Notes: a model not told the origin generated them from the sequence alone. Positions 40,870 through 50,837 are shown, counted from the first letter of the stretch. The stretch: DNA of 64,000 nucleotides from Paenibacillus pinisoli (GCF_003605435.1 NZ_QXQB01000005.1:1-64000); one strand, 5' to 3'. Made by a program: numbers and translations.

Positions 40870-41105
40870 AAAATCCCCCCTTTCATTTTCGATTAAGGAC
40901 AAGTTTCAATACACTACTATATGATTCCAAAAAGAAAGTGATATGGGACAAATAGAGGAATTATTTATAAATAGGTAATTTTCAGTACACGCTTACGCCG
41001 CTATGGCAACGGCTGTAGGATTCGGGGCGTTGTTTGCGGTACAATAGATGTCCTTTATTCGCGGTTCGTATCTTTGAATTTCTGATAGTGCGCCCAAACC
41101 TATTA

Positions 41106-41130
41106 AAATATGGTATACTATACCATATTT
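41106..41130. promoter_or_regulatory. 25-bp perfect palindrome at the response regulator promoter
   Basis: The arms AAATATGGTATA (41106-41117) and TATACCATATTT (41119-41130) flank one central C. TATACT at 41114-41119 preceded by TGG gives an extended -10, and no good -35 is seen, so a bound protein may either activate or block this promoter. It lies 20 bases before the start codon. Confidence 0.7.
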
Positions 41131-41150
41131 ATTCATTGATGGAGGAACCT

Positions 41151-41828
41151 ATGAAGCTGTTGATTGTAGAGGACGATATTGGGATATCTTATACAATTGC
41201 AAGAGTTATGCAGGATGAGGGGCACAAGGTTACGGAGTGTTATAACGGAGAAGAGGGCTTGCATCACGCATTGTACGGCGAGTTCGATTTAATTATATTA
41301 GATATTATGCTGCCAAAGGTTGATGGATTTACGTTCATCCAAGAGCTGAGGAAACAAAGAGTGGATACTCCGATTCTTTGTCTGACGGCAAAAGACGGAT
41401 TGAACGACCGGATAAAGGGCCTAACCATCGGAGCGGACGATTATGTGGTGAAGCCTTTCGAGATTCCAGAGCTGATCGTCAGAGCTAAAGTGCTGCTGCG
41501 CCGTTACGGCAAGGTTAATCTAGAAGAGCAGATTAGCTACGGTCCGATTGTTATTCAAGTTAGAAATCGGGTCATCACGGTTATGGGGGAAGAGCTGACT
41601 TTAACAGAAAAGGAATATGAGCTGCTTGAGTACCTGCTTATGAATAAAGAACAAATTGTGACGAAGGAGCAAATCTATAACCGGATTTGGGGACTAGATT
41701 CGGAAGCAGGAATTGGCATCGTGGAGCTTTATGTCCATTATCTTCGGAAGAAGCTGACTTCTTGGCATGCCGATCAATATATCCAAACCGTAAGAGGTTT
41801 GGGCTACATACTCAGAATAAAAGGGTAG
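41151..41828 (+). CDS. OmpR-type response regulator
   Basis: The receiver has LLIVEDDIGISYTIA, phosphoacceptor in LIILDIMLPKV and YVVKPF; the winged helix follows (LTEKEYELLEYLLMN, YVHYLRKKL). GGAGG just before the ATG at 41151 sets the start (225 residues); the frame is open from 41034. It is the first gene of an operon with a DUF885 peptidase and a histidine kinase. The 25-bp palindrome before it may be its own binding site. Confidence 0.88.
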   Translation: MKLLIVEDDIGISYTIARVMQDEGHKVTECYNGEEGLHHALYGEFDLIILDIMLPKVDGFTFIQELRKQRVDTPILCLTAKDGLNDRIKGLTIGADDYVVKPFEIPELIVRAKVLLRRYGKVNLEEQISYGPIVIQVRNRVITVMGEELTLTEKEYELLEYLLMNKEQIVTKEQIYNRIWGLDSEAGIGIVELYVHYLRKKLTSWHADQYIQTVRGLGYILRIKG

Positions 41829-41897
41829 TTTTTCAAAGGGAAATCAAAGCTTCATCTTATATATTCTTCTTACACTCTATAGAGGGGAGATTCATGC

Positions 41898-43622
41898 ATG
41901 AGCTTTGTAAAACAGATGGTTAAGAACACCAGATTGACAATTTTTTTGACAGCAGGATTACTTGTTTTGCTGATTGCAGGCGGTTCGTTTTGGTGGGCTG
42001 ATCAGCAGCAGTCAAAGGACTTCGCCGCCCTGATGCAAAAGATAGCGGTTGCCAGCCTGATTGAGGACCCCGAGTCACAGCTTTATTTTGGTGTAGAAGA
42101 CATAAATGGTCTTGAATGGGATCCCACTAAGCTTTCCGTGTACTCAGATGACTATTACCAACAAAGAAACAATGATATCGAACAATTTTTACAAGAATTG
42201 AATACATATGAGGCTGCCAAGCTGTCCTCGAAAGACAAACTTACCTATGATATCGTCAAATGGCAACTCATCACGTCACAACAATTGAATCAAAACTCGG
42301 ATATGGACACAGACGGATATCTTTCCTTAATCAATTTCTCGCCGGTTTTCGCTAACAATTATCCGATTCGTAACCAAGCTGATGCCGAAAATTATATTGT
42401 TGCACTGAATGGATTTTCGGACAAGGTCGCACGTATCATCGACAGGGTTCAGGACAAACGAGAGAAAGGGTTCATTCCCACTTCTGAATTTTTGAAGGAA
42501 ATACGCACGAGCTACAATAATTTGAAGAACACGAAACCGGAGCAATCGGTTTTGTACACTTCATATGTAGAGAAATTGTCGGAGATAAAGATTCAGCCGT
42601 CCAAAGAACAGGAACTGAAAAAGGAGCTATTACAGACTTTAAGCGATCATGTACTGCCTTCTTATGTCAAACTTGCCGATTTGATCGAAAACGATTTTCT
42701 GAAACAAGCATCCTTGGGTCAGGGACTTTGGAGTCAGCCGGGCGGCGACGAATATTATTCTGCCCAACTTAGATATTATACGAGCACAGACTTTAGTCCT
42801 CTGGAAATTCACGAGATCGCCAAACGCAGAGCAGAAGAGAATGTAATGGGGGAAAGAGGCCCTGTCTCGTGGAACACAGTAAAAGGAGATGAATTACTGC
42901 AAACCGTTATCGACAGTATGTCGGAAGTAAAGCCCATATTATCTGATTGGTTTGAAGAAGCGCTTATTCCGGGCAATCCAGTGGATGCACAGTTATATCC
43001 GGCACCGCTATCTAATGTAGGCGCGTTTTATATCCGCCCATCTCTTAATGGCGATAGGAATGGAAGGTTTTTCTTTCCGCCCGACACACGGTCTTTTGAA
43101 GAGGACGCTAAAATGTTTGCGTTGCATGAGGGCGTTCCAGGTCACCATTTTCAATATTCCATTCAATATAACCAATCGGAAATTCCATTAGTCCGGAAAA
43201 TGGCTAGTTTACCCGGATTCACAGAAGGATGGGCCACCTATGTGGAAACTTTAGGCGTAGAGATGGGTTTGCTTAATCAGAAGACGGTTCAAGAACATCT
43301 GCTATACTTTCATATTGGAACCGTTATCGACACGGGCATTAATGGGTTGAAATGGACAAGAGAACAAGCTAATGATTACCTGATAAGCATGACCGGAAGG
43401 AAATCTGATGCCTTTATTGACAACGTCATTGCTTTTCCTGGACAGACAACGAGCTATGCCATCGGATATGATCAATTTCTATCCCTTCGAGAGAAAGCGG
43501 AAAGCGAGCTCGGGGATCGTTTCGACATTAAAACTTTTCATTCCGTTCTTCTTCGAGACGGCAGTATGCCATTTCCGATATTGGAGCAGCAAGTGAATCA
43601 GTATATCAAGTCCGCCAAATAA
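41898..43622 (+). CDS. Membrane-anchored DUF885 metallopeptidase-like protein
   Basis: The 574-residue protein has one N-terminal membrane helix (about 14-33) and an extracellular DUF885 domain. The zinc-binding HEGVPGHHFQ begins at about residue 410, and a second acidic element FTEGWATYVE about 30 residues later completes the site, like thermolysin-type gluzincins. GGGGAG precedes the ATG. It stands between a response regulator and a histidine kinase in one operon with 69 and 19 base gaps, so it may process a peptide signal for, or be a partner of, the kinase. Confidence 0.82.
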   Translation: MSFVKQMVKNTRLTIFLTAGLLVLLIAGGSFWWADQQQSKDFAALMQKIAVASLIEDPESQLYFGVEDINGLEWDPTKLSVYSDDYYQQRNNDIEQFLQELNTYEAAKLSSKDKLTYDIVKWQLITSQQLNQNSDMDTDGYLSLINFSPVFANNYPIRNQADAENYIVALNGFSDKVARIIDRVQDKREKGFIPTSEFLKEIRTSYNNLKNTKPEQSVLYTSYVEKLSEIKIQPSKEQELKKELLQTLSDHVLPSYVKLADLIENDFLKQASLGQGLWSQPGGDEYYSAQLRYYTSTDFSPLEIHEIAKRRAEENVMGERGPVSWNTVKGDELLQTVIDSMSEVKPILSDWFEEALIPGNPVDAQLYPAPLSNVGAFYIRPSLNGDRNGRFFFPPDTRSFEEDAKMFALHEGVPGHHFQYSIQYNQSEIPLVRKMASLPGFTEGWATYVETLGVEMGLLNQKTVQEHLLYFHIGTVIDTGINGLKWTREQANDYLISMTGRKSDAFIDNVIAFPGQTTSYAIGYDQFLSLREKAESELGDRFDIKTFHSVLLRDGSMPFPILEQQVNQYIKSAK

Positions 43623-43641
43623 AAGGAGAAGAGTCCCCAAT

Positions 43642-44916
43642 ATGATCAAACGCACGCTAGTACGAATGACGATATGGAACAGCGCGGTCGTATTTTGCCT
43701 GCTCATCATACTGGGGGGAGCGTTATACGGGCTGGCGCGTCATCGGATCTATTCCGACATTGACCGTCATCTAGTGTTTAATATGGACAACTTGTATCAA
43801 TATACGCTACCCAACGGGGAACATGTCCTTAACGTTAACTGGGATGATCCGGAACGATTTTTCATGACATTTTATTGGGATTCCAACGATACCTTGCTTC
43901 AAAGCATCTATTATAAATCGCCATATGACAAATTAGCTTTCAAACTTCGGAAAAAACAAGGGCAGTTGGAACCGGAGTCGATACGTGTGGGTAAGAGAAC
44001 CTTTCGATTCGTGAGCAGACCCTATCTAGGCAATCTGCCAATGCTCGAAAAACTGTCTGATAAGGCGCCTTTGAAAACACTTCAGGCAATGACGGAAATT
44101 TCTACAGAGATCCATTATTTGAAACTGTTATTAATGAGTATTAGTACCGGAATTGGTATCGGCGCGTTATTATCTGTCATCGCAGGTTACGCATTGGCTA
44201 GACGGGCGCTTATTCCGATTCAGAAGGCTTGGGACAAGCAGCAGCAATTTGTTGCAGATGCCTCTCACGAGCTGAGGAGCCCGCTTTCGGTCATCCGGGG
44301 TCAAACCCAAATATTGTTACGCCATCCTGTTCATACGATCGAGGAAGAAAGCGCTCCAATATCAGCTATTCTGAAAGAAACCAAAAGAATGAGAAACATG
44401 GTAGACGGGCTGCTGCTTCTGGCAAGAGGAGATTCACATGAGGAAGTCATCTTATGCCAGTCTGTGCGAATTGACGGCATCCTTAAAGAGATTGCCAAAA
44501 AAATGGAGCCGGTAATGGAGTACAAGAAGCTGCGGTTAGGGCTTCATGTCGAAGGCTCGGAATTGCTCATAAATGGAGATGAGGATCGTCTCATCCAGTT
44601 GTTCATGATTTTGCTGGACAATGCCATTAAATTTACGCAGGCGGATGGGCAAATTGATCTTGAGTGCCTTAGGCAGGGGAAATCCGTTCTTGTAACCGTC
44701 AAGGACAACGGAGCGGGTATTCCGGAACATGATTTGCCGCTCGTATTTAATCGTTTTTACAAGGGAGATGCCTCTAGAAATAGAGGGTATCATGGAGCGG
44801 GTCTAGGGCTATCGATCGCGCATTGGATCATTGATCAACATCAAGGTTCTGTCCACATTAGCAGCTCGGTAGGGCATGGTACGACGGTTATGATTCGTTT
44901 TCCGGCGATGAGCTAA
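43642..44916 (+). CDS. Sensor histidine kinase
   Basis: Two membrane helices (about 10-30 and 158-180) flank an extracellular domain of about 125 residues. HisKA has QQFVADASHELRSPLSVIRG and HATPase has NAIKFTQADGQI, VKDNGAGIPEHD and HGAGLGLSIAHW. There is almost no HAMP between the second helix and HisKA. AAAGGAG precedes the ATG. It is the partner of the regulator at 41151 and is followed by a strong terminator. Confidence 0.88.
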   Translation: MIKRTLVRMTIWNSAVVFCLLIILGGALYGLARHRIYSDIDRHLVFNMDNLYQYTLPNGEHVLNVNWDDPERFFMTFYWDSNDTLLQSIYYKSPYDKLAFKLRKKQGQLEPESIRVGKRTFRFVSRPYLGNLPMLEKLSDKAPLKTLQAMTEISTEIHYLKLLLMSISTGIGIGALLSVIAGYALARRALIPIQKAWDKQQQFVADASHELRSPLSVIRGQTQILLRHPVHTIEEESAPISAILKETKRMRNMVDGLLLLARGDSHEEVILCQSVRIDGILKEIAKKMEPVMEYKKLRLGLHVEGSELLINGDEDRLIQLFMILLDNAIKFTQADGQIDLECLRQGKSVLVTVKDNGAGIPEHDLPLVFNRFYKGDASRNRGYHGAGLGLSIAHWIIDQHQGSVHISSSVGHGTTVMIRFPAMS

Positions 44917-44942
44917 ATAATAATAGAGTAGATAGGATACCG

Positions 44943-44974
44943 CGGCAGCCGACCAGACCATCGGCTGCCGTTTT
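44943..44974 (+). terminator. Intrinsic terminator of the two-component operon
   Basis: CGGCAGCCGA (44943-44952) and TCGGCTGCCG (44961-44970) form a perfect 10-bp stem followed by TTTT. Confidence 0.85.
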
Positions 44975-45065
44975 CATTTAGCCAATGGGTAAATAAGTCG
45001 ACAATCGATTGCGATGAATCTTACCTCACTGAACCGAAGAATTATAATATCTATTTTCATATCTT

Positions 45066-45115
45066 TTTATAGGAATATAGTACTAATTTTATTTATAGGA
45101 ATTTAGTACCAATTT
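45066..45115 (+). repeat. Two 24-bp direct repeats, 26 bp apart
   Basis: TTTATAGGAATATAGTACTA at 45066 recurs at 45092 with two changes (T for A and C for T), each followed by ATTT. They lie in a 540-base AT-rich gap (44975-45516) that holds no gene. Also there are ACTTAC (45206-45211) and GTAAGT (about 45219-45224) as an inverted repeat. The gap leads to the gamma-glutamyltransferase gene and may hold its regulatory sites. Confidence 0.6.
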
Positions 45116-45516
45116 AATAGAATAGAGAAAGCACCCTTTAAAGTAAAGGATGGTAATTTTATAAAAATCAATAATTTTTCTTCAAAAATATAAAAAGTGG
45201 ATACTACTTACCGATATAGTAAGTGTGACAATAAAATACATCTATATGGATCGCGTGAATCGATAGTCTTATATAAATAGTTCATTCGCAGGCTTTCTAA
45301 TCATGATATGGACGGTATGTTAGGCTATTATTGCTACATATATGATTATATGATCATAAATAATATAAAAAGATGGTTGAAAAGCAGCGCAAAGAAGCGT
45401 GCTCTACATCCTACATATTGGAGTTGGCTGTCCCATTGAAGGGGGTGATTAAAAAGAGGGACCCAGTTAGTTCTGCAAGGCAAAAGCAATAACATCATGA
45501 ATTTAGGAGGAGAAAT

Positions 45517-47235
45517 ATGCGTACTCAATTGAAAAAATGGTCCGTTTTGTTGTTGACGACAATCATGTGCTTTTCGATTTATGGGGCATCCGCCGGTGCA
45601 GCTAATCGACCTACGACGATGGCGCCGAACGGTATCGTTACAACACCTCATTATTTAGCTTCTGCGGCAGCGCTCGAAGTGCTTCAGAATGGCGGCAATG
45701 CGGTTGATGCAGCGATTGCTGCACAGGCGACGCTCGCGGTCGTATATCCGCAATACACAGGTATAGGCGGGGATGCATTCTGGCTTATCTACAACGCGAA
45801 GACGAAAGAGATTAAAGCGTTGAATGCAAGCGGTCGTTCCGGTGAGAAGACAACCATTGAATTTTATAAAAATCAGGGCTTTGATAAAATTCCTTCCCGC
45901 GGTTACTTGGCAGCTAACACAGTTCCAGGGACAGTATCAGGCTGGGGCGAAGCTTACAGCTATGCTGAAAAAACGATGAAATCGTCCATGGACTGGTATG
46001 ATTTGTTGAAACGCGCAATCCAGTATGCGGAGAAAGGCTATCCTGTAACCCCTAACCAAGAAAGATGGACAAACACGGCTATCGATCCAACGGATCAAGA
46101 GTTAAAGGATTTGGGACGGTTCGAAACGTTCCGTAAAATTTTCTTGAAGAAGGACGGCACGCCTTTCAAAGCAGGTGAGATGATGGTGCAAAAAGATTTG
46201 GCCAAGACGTTGAAACGTATTGCCATTAACGGCGCCAGTGAATTTTATGAAGGTGAAACGGGCAAGAAGATTGCCGCTGACATTCAAGCAAATGGCGGCT
46301 CCCTGACCCATAAGGATTTTATTAATCACAAAGCGGATTGGGTTAAACCAATCTCTGTCGACTATCGCGGCTACCAAGCTTACAACGTTCCACCGAATTC
46401 TCAAGGCATGGCTTCCTTGTCTATCTTGAACATTTTGAACAACTTTGACTTGAAGAAAATGGGCGAGGGCACAGCTGACTACTACCACGTTATGGTGGAA
46501 GCTACGAAGCAAGCATTTGCTGATCGCGACAAGTGGCTCACTGATCCAGACTTCGTAAAAATTCCGGTTGATGAGTTGTTGTCTAAAGAGCATGGCAAAA
46601 AATTGGCGGCACGCATTGATATGAAGAAAGCTGCAACAAACGTAAAGCCGCTTGATCCTAAAGGCGACACCGTATGGCTAGGTATCGTTGATAAAGATGG
46701 CAACGCCGTATCCGTTATTCAAAGTCATTACTTTGACTGGGGTGCAGGTGTAGTTGCGAAAGACACAGGCGTTCTATTGCAAAACCGCGGCAGCTTCTTC
46801 TCCTTAGATAAAACTAACATTAACCACTTGGAGCCTAAGAAGCGCACATTCCATACGCTCAATCCTGCAATGCTGATGAAAGACGGCAAGCCGTATATGT
46901 TATATGGCACACAAGGCGGCGAGGGACAGCCACAGACGCAAGCAGCGTTAGTTACACGCTTTGTCGACTTTGGCATGACGGTTCAAGATGCCATTGAAGC
47001 TCCTAGATGGTTGCATGGCCGCAACTGGGGAGAGACTGCTAACGGATTAAGAATGGAAGGCCGTATTCCTCAATCCGTTATGGATGAATTGATTCGCCGC
47101 GGCCATCCTGTGCAGAAGATTGACGACTACACAGACCAGGTTGGTCAATCCGGTATGGTTGTAATAGATCCAATCACAAAAGTTAAGTTTGCTGGCGCTG
47201 ACCCGCGTGGTGAAGGTGCCGCTTTAGGCTATTAA
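45517..47235 (+). CDS. ggt: Secreted gamma-glutamyltransferase
   Basis: A signal peptide ends at ASAGA (about residue 28). The GGT fold is clear: VLQNGGNAVDAAIAAQATLAVVYP, GIGGDAFWLIY, and the autoprocessing site GDTVWLGIVDKDGNAVSV, in which Thr becomes the nucleophile of the small subunit. The site is DTVW rather than the DTTH common in glutathione-type enzymes, which recalls the YwrD branch; PGTQGG-like GTQGGEGQPQ is present. It would cleave glutamyl peptides outside the cell. GGAGGAG precedes the ATG. Confidence 0.9.
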   Translation: MRTQLKKWSVLLLTTIMCFSIYGASAGAANRPTTMAPNGIVTTPHYLASAAALEVLQNGGNAVDAAIAAQATLAVVYPQYTGIGGDAFWLIYNAKTKEIKALNASGRSGEKTTIEFYKNQGFDKIPSRGYLAANTVPGTVSGWGEAYSYAEKTMKSSMDWYDLLKRAIQYAEKGYPVTPNQERWTNTAIDPTDQELKDLGRFETFRKIFLKKDGTPFKAGEMMVQKDLAKTLKRIAINGASEFYEGETGKKIAADIQANGGSLTHKDFINHKADWVKPISVDYRGYQAYNVPPNSQGMASLSILNILNNFDLKKMGEGTADYYHVMVEATKQAFADRDKWLTDPDFVKIPVDELLSKEHGKKLAARIDMKKAATNVKPLDPKGDTVWLGIVDKDGNAVSVIQSHYFDWGAGVVAKDTGVLLQNRGSFFSLDKTNINHLEPKKRTFHTLNPAMLMKDGKPYMLYGTQGGEGQPQTQAALVTRFVDFGMTVQDAIEAPRWLHGRNWGETANGLRMEGRIPQSVMDELIRRGHPVQKIDDYTDQVGQSGMVVIDPITKVKFAGADPRGEGAALGY

Positions 47236-47268
47236 TCACTTTAAGGTTTAATGAATTCACTATAGGGA

Positions 47269-47322
47269 TGAAGAGGTTGTCAAAAAGGCAATAAGGGGTA
47301 GATTGCCTTGGCGACCTCTTCA
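47269..47322 (+). other. 54-base stem-loop between ggt and chemoreceptor
   Basis: TGAAGAGGTTGTCAA pairs over 15 bp with TTGGCGACCTCTTCA; after a 3-base A bulge, GGCAAT pairs with ATTGCC across a 9-base loop. No T run follows. It may end the ggt transcript, stabilise it, or be part of the leader of the chemoreceptor message. Confidence 0.6.
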
Positions 47323-47389
47323 CCATGCTCAAATTTGCTTGAATCGATTTTACGCTATTTATTTGTTCACAACATGGAGGTATGAGGTA

Positions 47390-49438
47390 ATGAAAAAGCA
47401 GGCAGAACCGAAAGAGAAGGATGCATCCACATTTGCTTTAGCGGGCAAGGTGTTTAAGGGGAAGCTTAATAATCGACTTATAGCTTGGTTTCTTATTGTT
47501 TCCCTGATTCCCCTTGTTCTCACCTCAATATTCATATATAGCACAGCATCCTCCAAATTGATTGAGAAACAAAGTGATGCCTATGTTTCGCTGGTGAAAA
47601 GCAGAGCGGATATGATGGATCAGTTCTTGAAAGAACGTATGAGCGAAATGCGGATACTCGCTTCTACATCTGATATTCGCACAGATGATAACACGAAGAA
47701 GATGACATTTATCCAAAGCTTAAAAGAGAACGCCCCGCACTATGACGGTAACACATTTATCGGTATGGACGGGATTGTGAAAGCAGACACATTTGAAGGG
47801 AGTGTCGGCATTGATCTAGGCATGCGTCCTTTCTATCAAAATGCAATGGAAGGAAAAGAAACCTTTACAGAAGTTCTGTTAGCTAAGACGACTGGACAAC
47901 GCTCGATCATTGTAGCCGTACCTGTAAAGCAGGCGGATGGTAAAGTGACGGGTGCCTTAACTGGACTTGTCAATTTCGAAGAATTCACGAATGAGATTTT
48001 TCAGAGCTTGTACATTGATAATGGGGTTGGGTATCCGATCGTCGTAGACAATCAAGGGATGATTCAACTCCACAATGATAAAGAACTAATCGGAAAGACG
48101 GCGGAAGAAGCGAATTTGGCGTCCGGATTAGTGCAAATTTTGGGTCAAAACAAGTCTGAAGCAACGTCTTTTGACTACTCGGATGCCGGAAAAAAATATA
48201 TGGTTGCATATGCTTCAGTCCCTACCGCAGGATACAACATCTATATGCACCTTCCCGAAGATTCGATTACAGCAGCCGTTTCTTCTATTAAATGGACGGT
48301 GTTCTTTATCGTACTTGCCGTCAGTTTAGTTGTCATCCTTCTGGCCTACTTTATCGCACAGCAGATTACGCGTCCGATCGTTGCGGTTGCGGAAGCGGCG
48401 GAAAGAGTATCTAACGGTGATCTGAATCAAGCGGAATTAGCCGTGAAGTCGAAGGATGAGGTCGGCAAGCTGACGAGTGCAGTAAATACGATGATTCGTA
48501 CGCTGCGCCAGTTTATTCAACAAGTCAGCCGTACATCTGAGAATGTAGCGGTATCTGCAGAGGAGCTGTCTGCTAATGCGGAGCATACGAGCAAGGCGAC
48601 AGAGCATATTGCCATATCGATTCAAGAGGTGGCAGACGGTTCTGAGCAGCAGGTACATAACGTGGAGCAAAGCGTGCGCTCAATCCACCAGGTTGCCGAA
48701 GGGGTACAGCAAATATCAAACAATGCTCAGAGCGTTGCTCTTTCTGCTTTGAATGCCTCGGAAAGTGCTGAAATGGGTAACCGCAGGCTACAATCGGTTA
48801 TGCAGCAAATGCAATCGATTCAAAGTACGGTTAATACGATCAATGGTACTGTTAATCAGCTTGGACAGCGCTCGGCTGCCATCGACAATATCGTACAGGT
48901 CATCTCTGGTATTGCGGCTCAAACCAACTTGTTGGCGCTTAATGCTGCGATTGAGGCGGCGCGTGCCGGCGAGCATGGACGCGGCTTTGCAGTCGTAGCA
49001 GGCGAGGTGCGCAAGCTATCTGAGCAATCGGCTCAATCGACGAATCAGATCGCCGAGCTGCTCGCTTCCATTCAAAGCGAGACCGCTCTTGCGATTGATT
49101 CAATAGAAGAAGGCACGCGTGAAGTTGCGATTGGAATGGAAGTCGTGAACCAAGCAGGCGCTGCGTTTACTGAGATCTTAGATTCTGTTCAGCAAGTAGC
49201 TGCACAAATTCAAGAGGTAACGTCTTATTCCATCCAGATGAACAGCAACACTGAACACGCTGTTGATCAGGTCAATGTGATTACCGAAATTGCAGGACGT
49301 TCTGCAGAGGGTACGCAAAATGTATCGGCTGCAACTGAGGAGCAATTGGCGGCAATGGAGCAGGTCAGTGCTTCGGCAACATCATTGGCACAGATGGCAG
49401 AGGATTTACAATCTTACTTGCGTCAATTTAAAGTGTAA
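47390..49438 (+). CDS. Methyl-accepting chemotaxis protein
   Basis: The N-terminal membrane helix (about 33-53) is followed by an extracellular dCache sensor (about 55-300: IGMDGIVKADTFEGSVGIDL, VVDNQGMIQLHND), a second helix (about 303-325), HAMP (ITRPIVAVAEAAERVSNGDL) and the long signalling domain with the conserved tip AAQTNLLALNAAIEAARAGE. Length is 682 residues. The frame opens at 47303 but the ATG at 47390 has TGAGGTA just upstream. The dCache type suggests amino acids or organic acids as ligand; the ggt gene before it liberates glutamate, a possible attractant. Confidence 0.9.
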   Translation: MKKQAEPKEKDASTFALAGKVFKGKLNNRLIAWFLIVSLIPLVLTSIFIYSTASSKLIEKQSDAYVSLVKSRADMMDQFLKERMSEMRILASTSDIRTDDNTKKMTFIQSLKENAPHYDGNTFIGMDGIVKADTFEGSVGIDLGMRPFYQNAMEGKETFTEVLLAKTTGQRSIIVAVPVKQADGKVTGALTGLVNFEEFTNEIFQSLYIDNGVGYPIVVDNQGMIQLHNDKELIGKTAEEANLASGLVQILGQNKSEATSFDYSDAGKKYMVAYASVPTAGYNIYMHLPEDSITAAVSSIKWTVFFIVLAVSLVVILLAYFIAQQITRPIVAVAEAAERVSNGDLNQAELAVKSKDEVGKLTSAVNTMIRTLRQFIQQVSRTSENVAVSAEELSANAEHTSKATEHIAISIQEVADGSEQQVHNVEQSVRSIHQVAEGVQQISNNAQSVALSALNASESAEMGNRRLQSVMQQMQSIQSTVNTINGTVNQLGQRSAAIDNIVQVISGIAAQTNLLALNAAIEAARAGEHGRGFAVVAGEVRKLSEQSAQSTNQIAELLASIQSETALAIDSIEEGTREVAIGMEVVNQAGAAFTEILDSVQQVAAQIQEVTSYSIQMNSNTEHAVDQVNVITEIAGRSAEGTQNVSAATEEQLAAMEQVSASATSLAQMAEDLQSYLRQFKV

Positions 49439-49527
49439 TAGAACAATTAAAATAACCAGTCGCCTGTTGAATACAGACGACTGGCCGCACTTGTTCCCTG
49501 TCTCACAAACGGGGTGCATACCCTTAT

Positions 49528-49552
49528 AAGTCACTCAATCGAGTGGCTTTTT
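49528..49552. terminator. Terminator after chemoreceptor
   Basis: AAGTCACTC (49528-49536) pairs with GAGTGGCTT (49541-49549), one G-T pair, then a T run. Another stem CCAGTCG...CGACTGG lies at about 49456-49484. Confidence 0.75.
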
Positions 49553-50684
49553 ATTTATGAGCTTTCTCCATATCGGAAGATATTGTTACCTGATTTCCTT
49601 CCGTCCACACATTCGCCTGTAATACTTCTTTAAAGAAGTCAGCAGGCACATACATGGTTCCCTCTTTTATGATAGGGGCAGCACCTAGAGGCTTCGCCTG
49701 CTTGTTCACGTTATATTGATCCTTCCCAACCTGTACAAGCGTCGAGATTGGTGACTTCGGCTTAGTCAGCTCTGCCGACCTGTTCTCGGCATTCCAAGTA
49801 ATCGTGAACCCGAGGCCTTCCGACAGTTCACGAAGCGGCAGCATGATCCGGTTGCCGGTTTCGTTCATAAACCCTGGTTGGAGAGCTTTTTTGCCGTTGA
49901 TGACGATGGCAATGGCATCGCCAGGCTTTGCGCCTTCTTCGGCCTTCGACTCCTCCAGCGGGATCCGGAACTCCGGTGTCCCTGTCGAGCCTGGTGCGAT
50001 CGCGTATTTCGGGAATACAACTACAGCCTGCTTGTTTTCAACATAAAAGCTTTGTTCTTCGTGAATGCCCTTGAATTCATCTGCAAAATAGGCATCCTGT
50101 TGCTCATTAATCGTTTTCGAGATTTGCTCATCAATCTTCTTTTTATAATCGGCTCCAAATAAGTCCTGCAGCGTAACACGCGCGGCTTCCTGAACATTGC
50201 GCACGTTGTAAGTGTCCACACGCGGCATGCTCGTGCCATCGGCAGCACCTTCAGTTGTGACGACTAACGAAACGATGCCTTCCTCGGTTCCATTGGATTT
50301 CAATTCATAATGAATGGTCAACTCATACGGATGGTATGTAAACCCATCCTCATTCGCTTTCTGAGCAGCTGCTAACGCTTCTTTTTCCCAATGCTTCAAG
50401 TCTTTGTGAGCGTGAGACAAGATAATATCGTTGAGCTGGTCTTGATATCGAGTATCCTGCATGCTTGATAATTGGGGAACGCGTATATCCGTTTTTAGGT
50501 AGGTTGTGCTCGAAGTTAGGATTTCTTCTTTAACCGTAACGGGATTCGTGATCTTCGCTGAGATTGGGACAGTTGGAAGGGCGGATCCGGCTGCTGCGGA
50601 AACCATACCTCCGAAACTTGCTCCACCTAACAAAACACTGCATGCGACGCCAACTTTTAGAATACGATAAGCACTCTTTTTCAT
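49551..50684 (-). CDS. Secreted protein: RsiV-type DUF3298 domain plus copper amine oxidase-like domain
   Basis: The signal peptide (SVLLGGASFGGMVSA) is followed by a DUF4163/DUF3298 module (about 50-245, ending VVVFPKYAIAPGSTGTPEFR), the same fold as the extracellular part of RsiV and PdaC. A Cu_amine_oxidN1 domain closes the protein (GNRIMLPLRELSEGLGFTIT). GGAG precedes the ATG. It lies divergent to oatA-sigV-rsiV, and RsiV's extracellular domain binds lysozyme, so this soluble relative may also bind lysozyme or wall fragments; that is inference. Confidence 0.8.
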   Translation of the reverse strand: MKKSAYRILKVGVACSVLLGGASFGGMVSAAAGSALPTVPISAKITNPVTVKEEILTSSTTYLKTDIRVPQLSSMQDTRYQDQLNDIILSHAHKDLKHWEKEALAAAQKANEDGFTYHPYELTIHYELKSNGTEEGIVSLVVTTEGAADGTSMPRVDTYNVRNVQEAARVTLQDLFGADYKKKIDEQISKTINEQQDAYFADEFKGIHEEQSFYVENKQAVVVFPKYAIAPGSTGTPEFRIPLEESKAEEGAKPGDAIAIVINGKKALQPGFMNETGNRIMLPLRELSEGLGFTITWNAENRSAELTKPKSPISTLVQVGKDQYNVNKQAKPLGAAPIIKEGTMYVPADFFKEVLQANVWTEGNQVTISSDMEKAHK

Positions 50685-50837
50685 AGCTTTCCATCTCCTT
50701 GTTTTCGTTTTCTAGTTTGCATGGTAAAGACGGACGATGCATATGAAAAAGTTTTCCTGACACAAAACATTCACATTTTTCGAATAAAAGGCTCTTTTAA
50801 GTTGAAATCTCTCCGCAATTCAAGTTTTGCACCGAGA

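Noticed and set aside
50685..50760. ECF promoter for the divergent secreted gene
   Set aside because: GAAAAC and CGTC on the minus strand are 14 or 18 bases apart, outside the normal range, so SigV control of that gene is not claimed.
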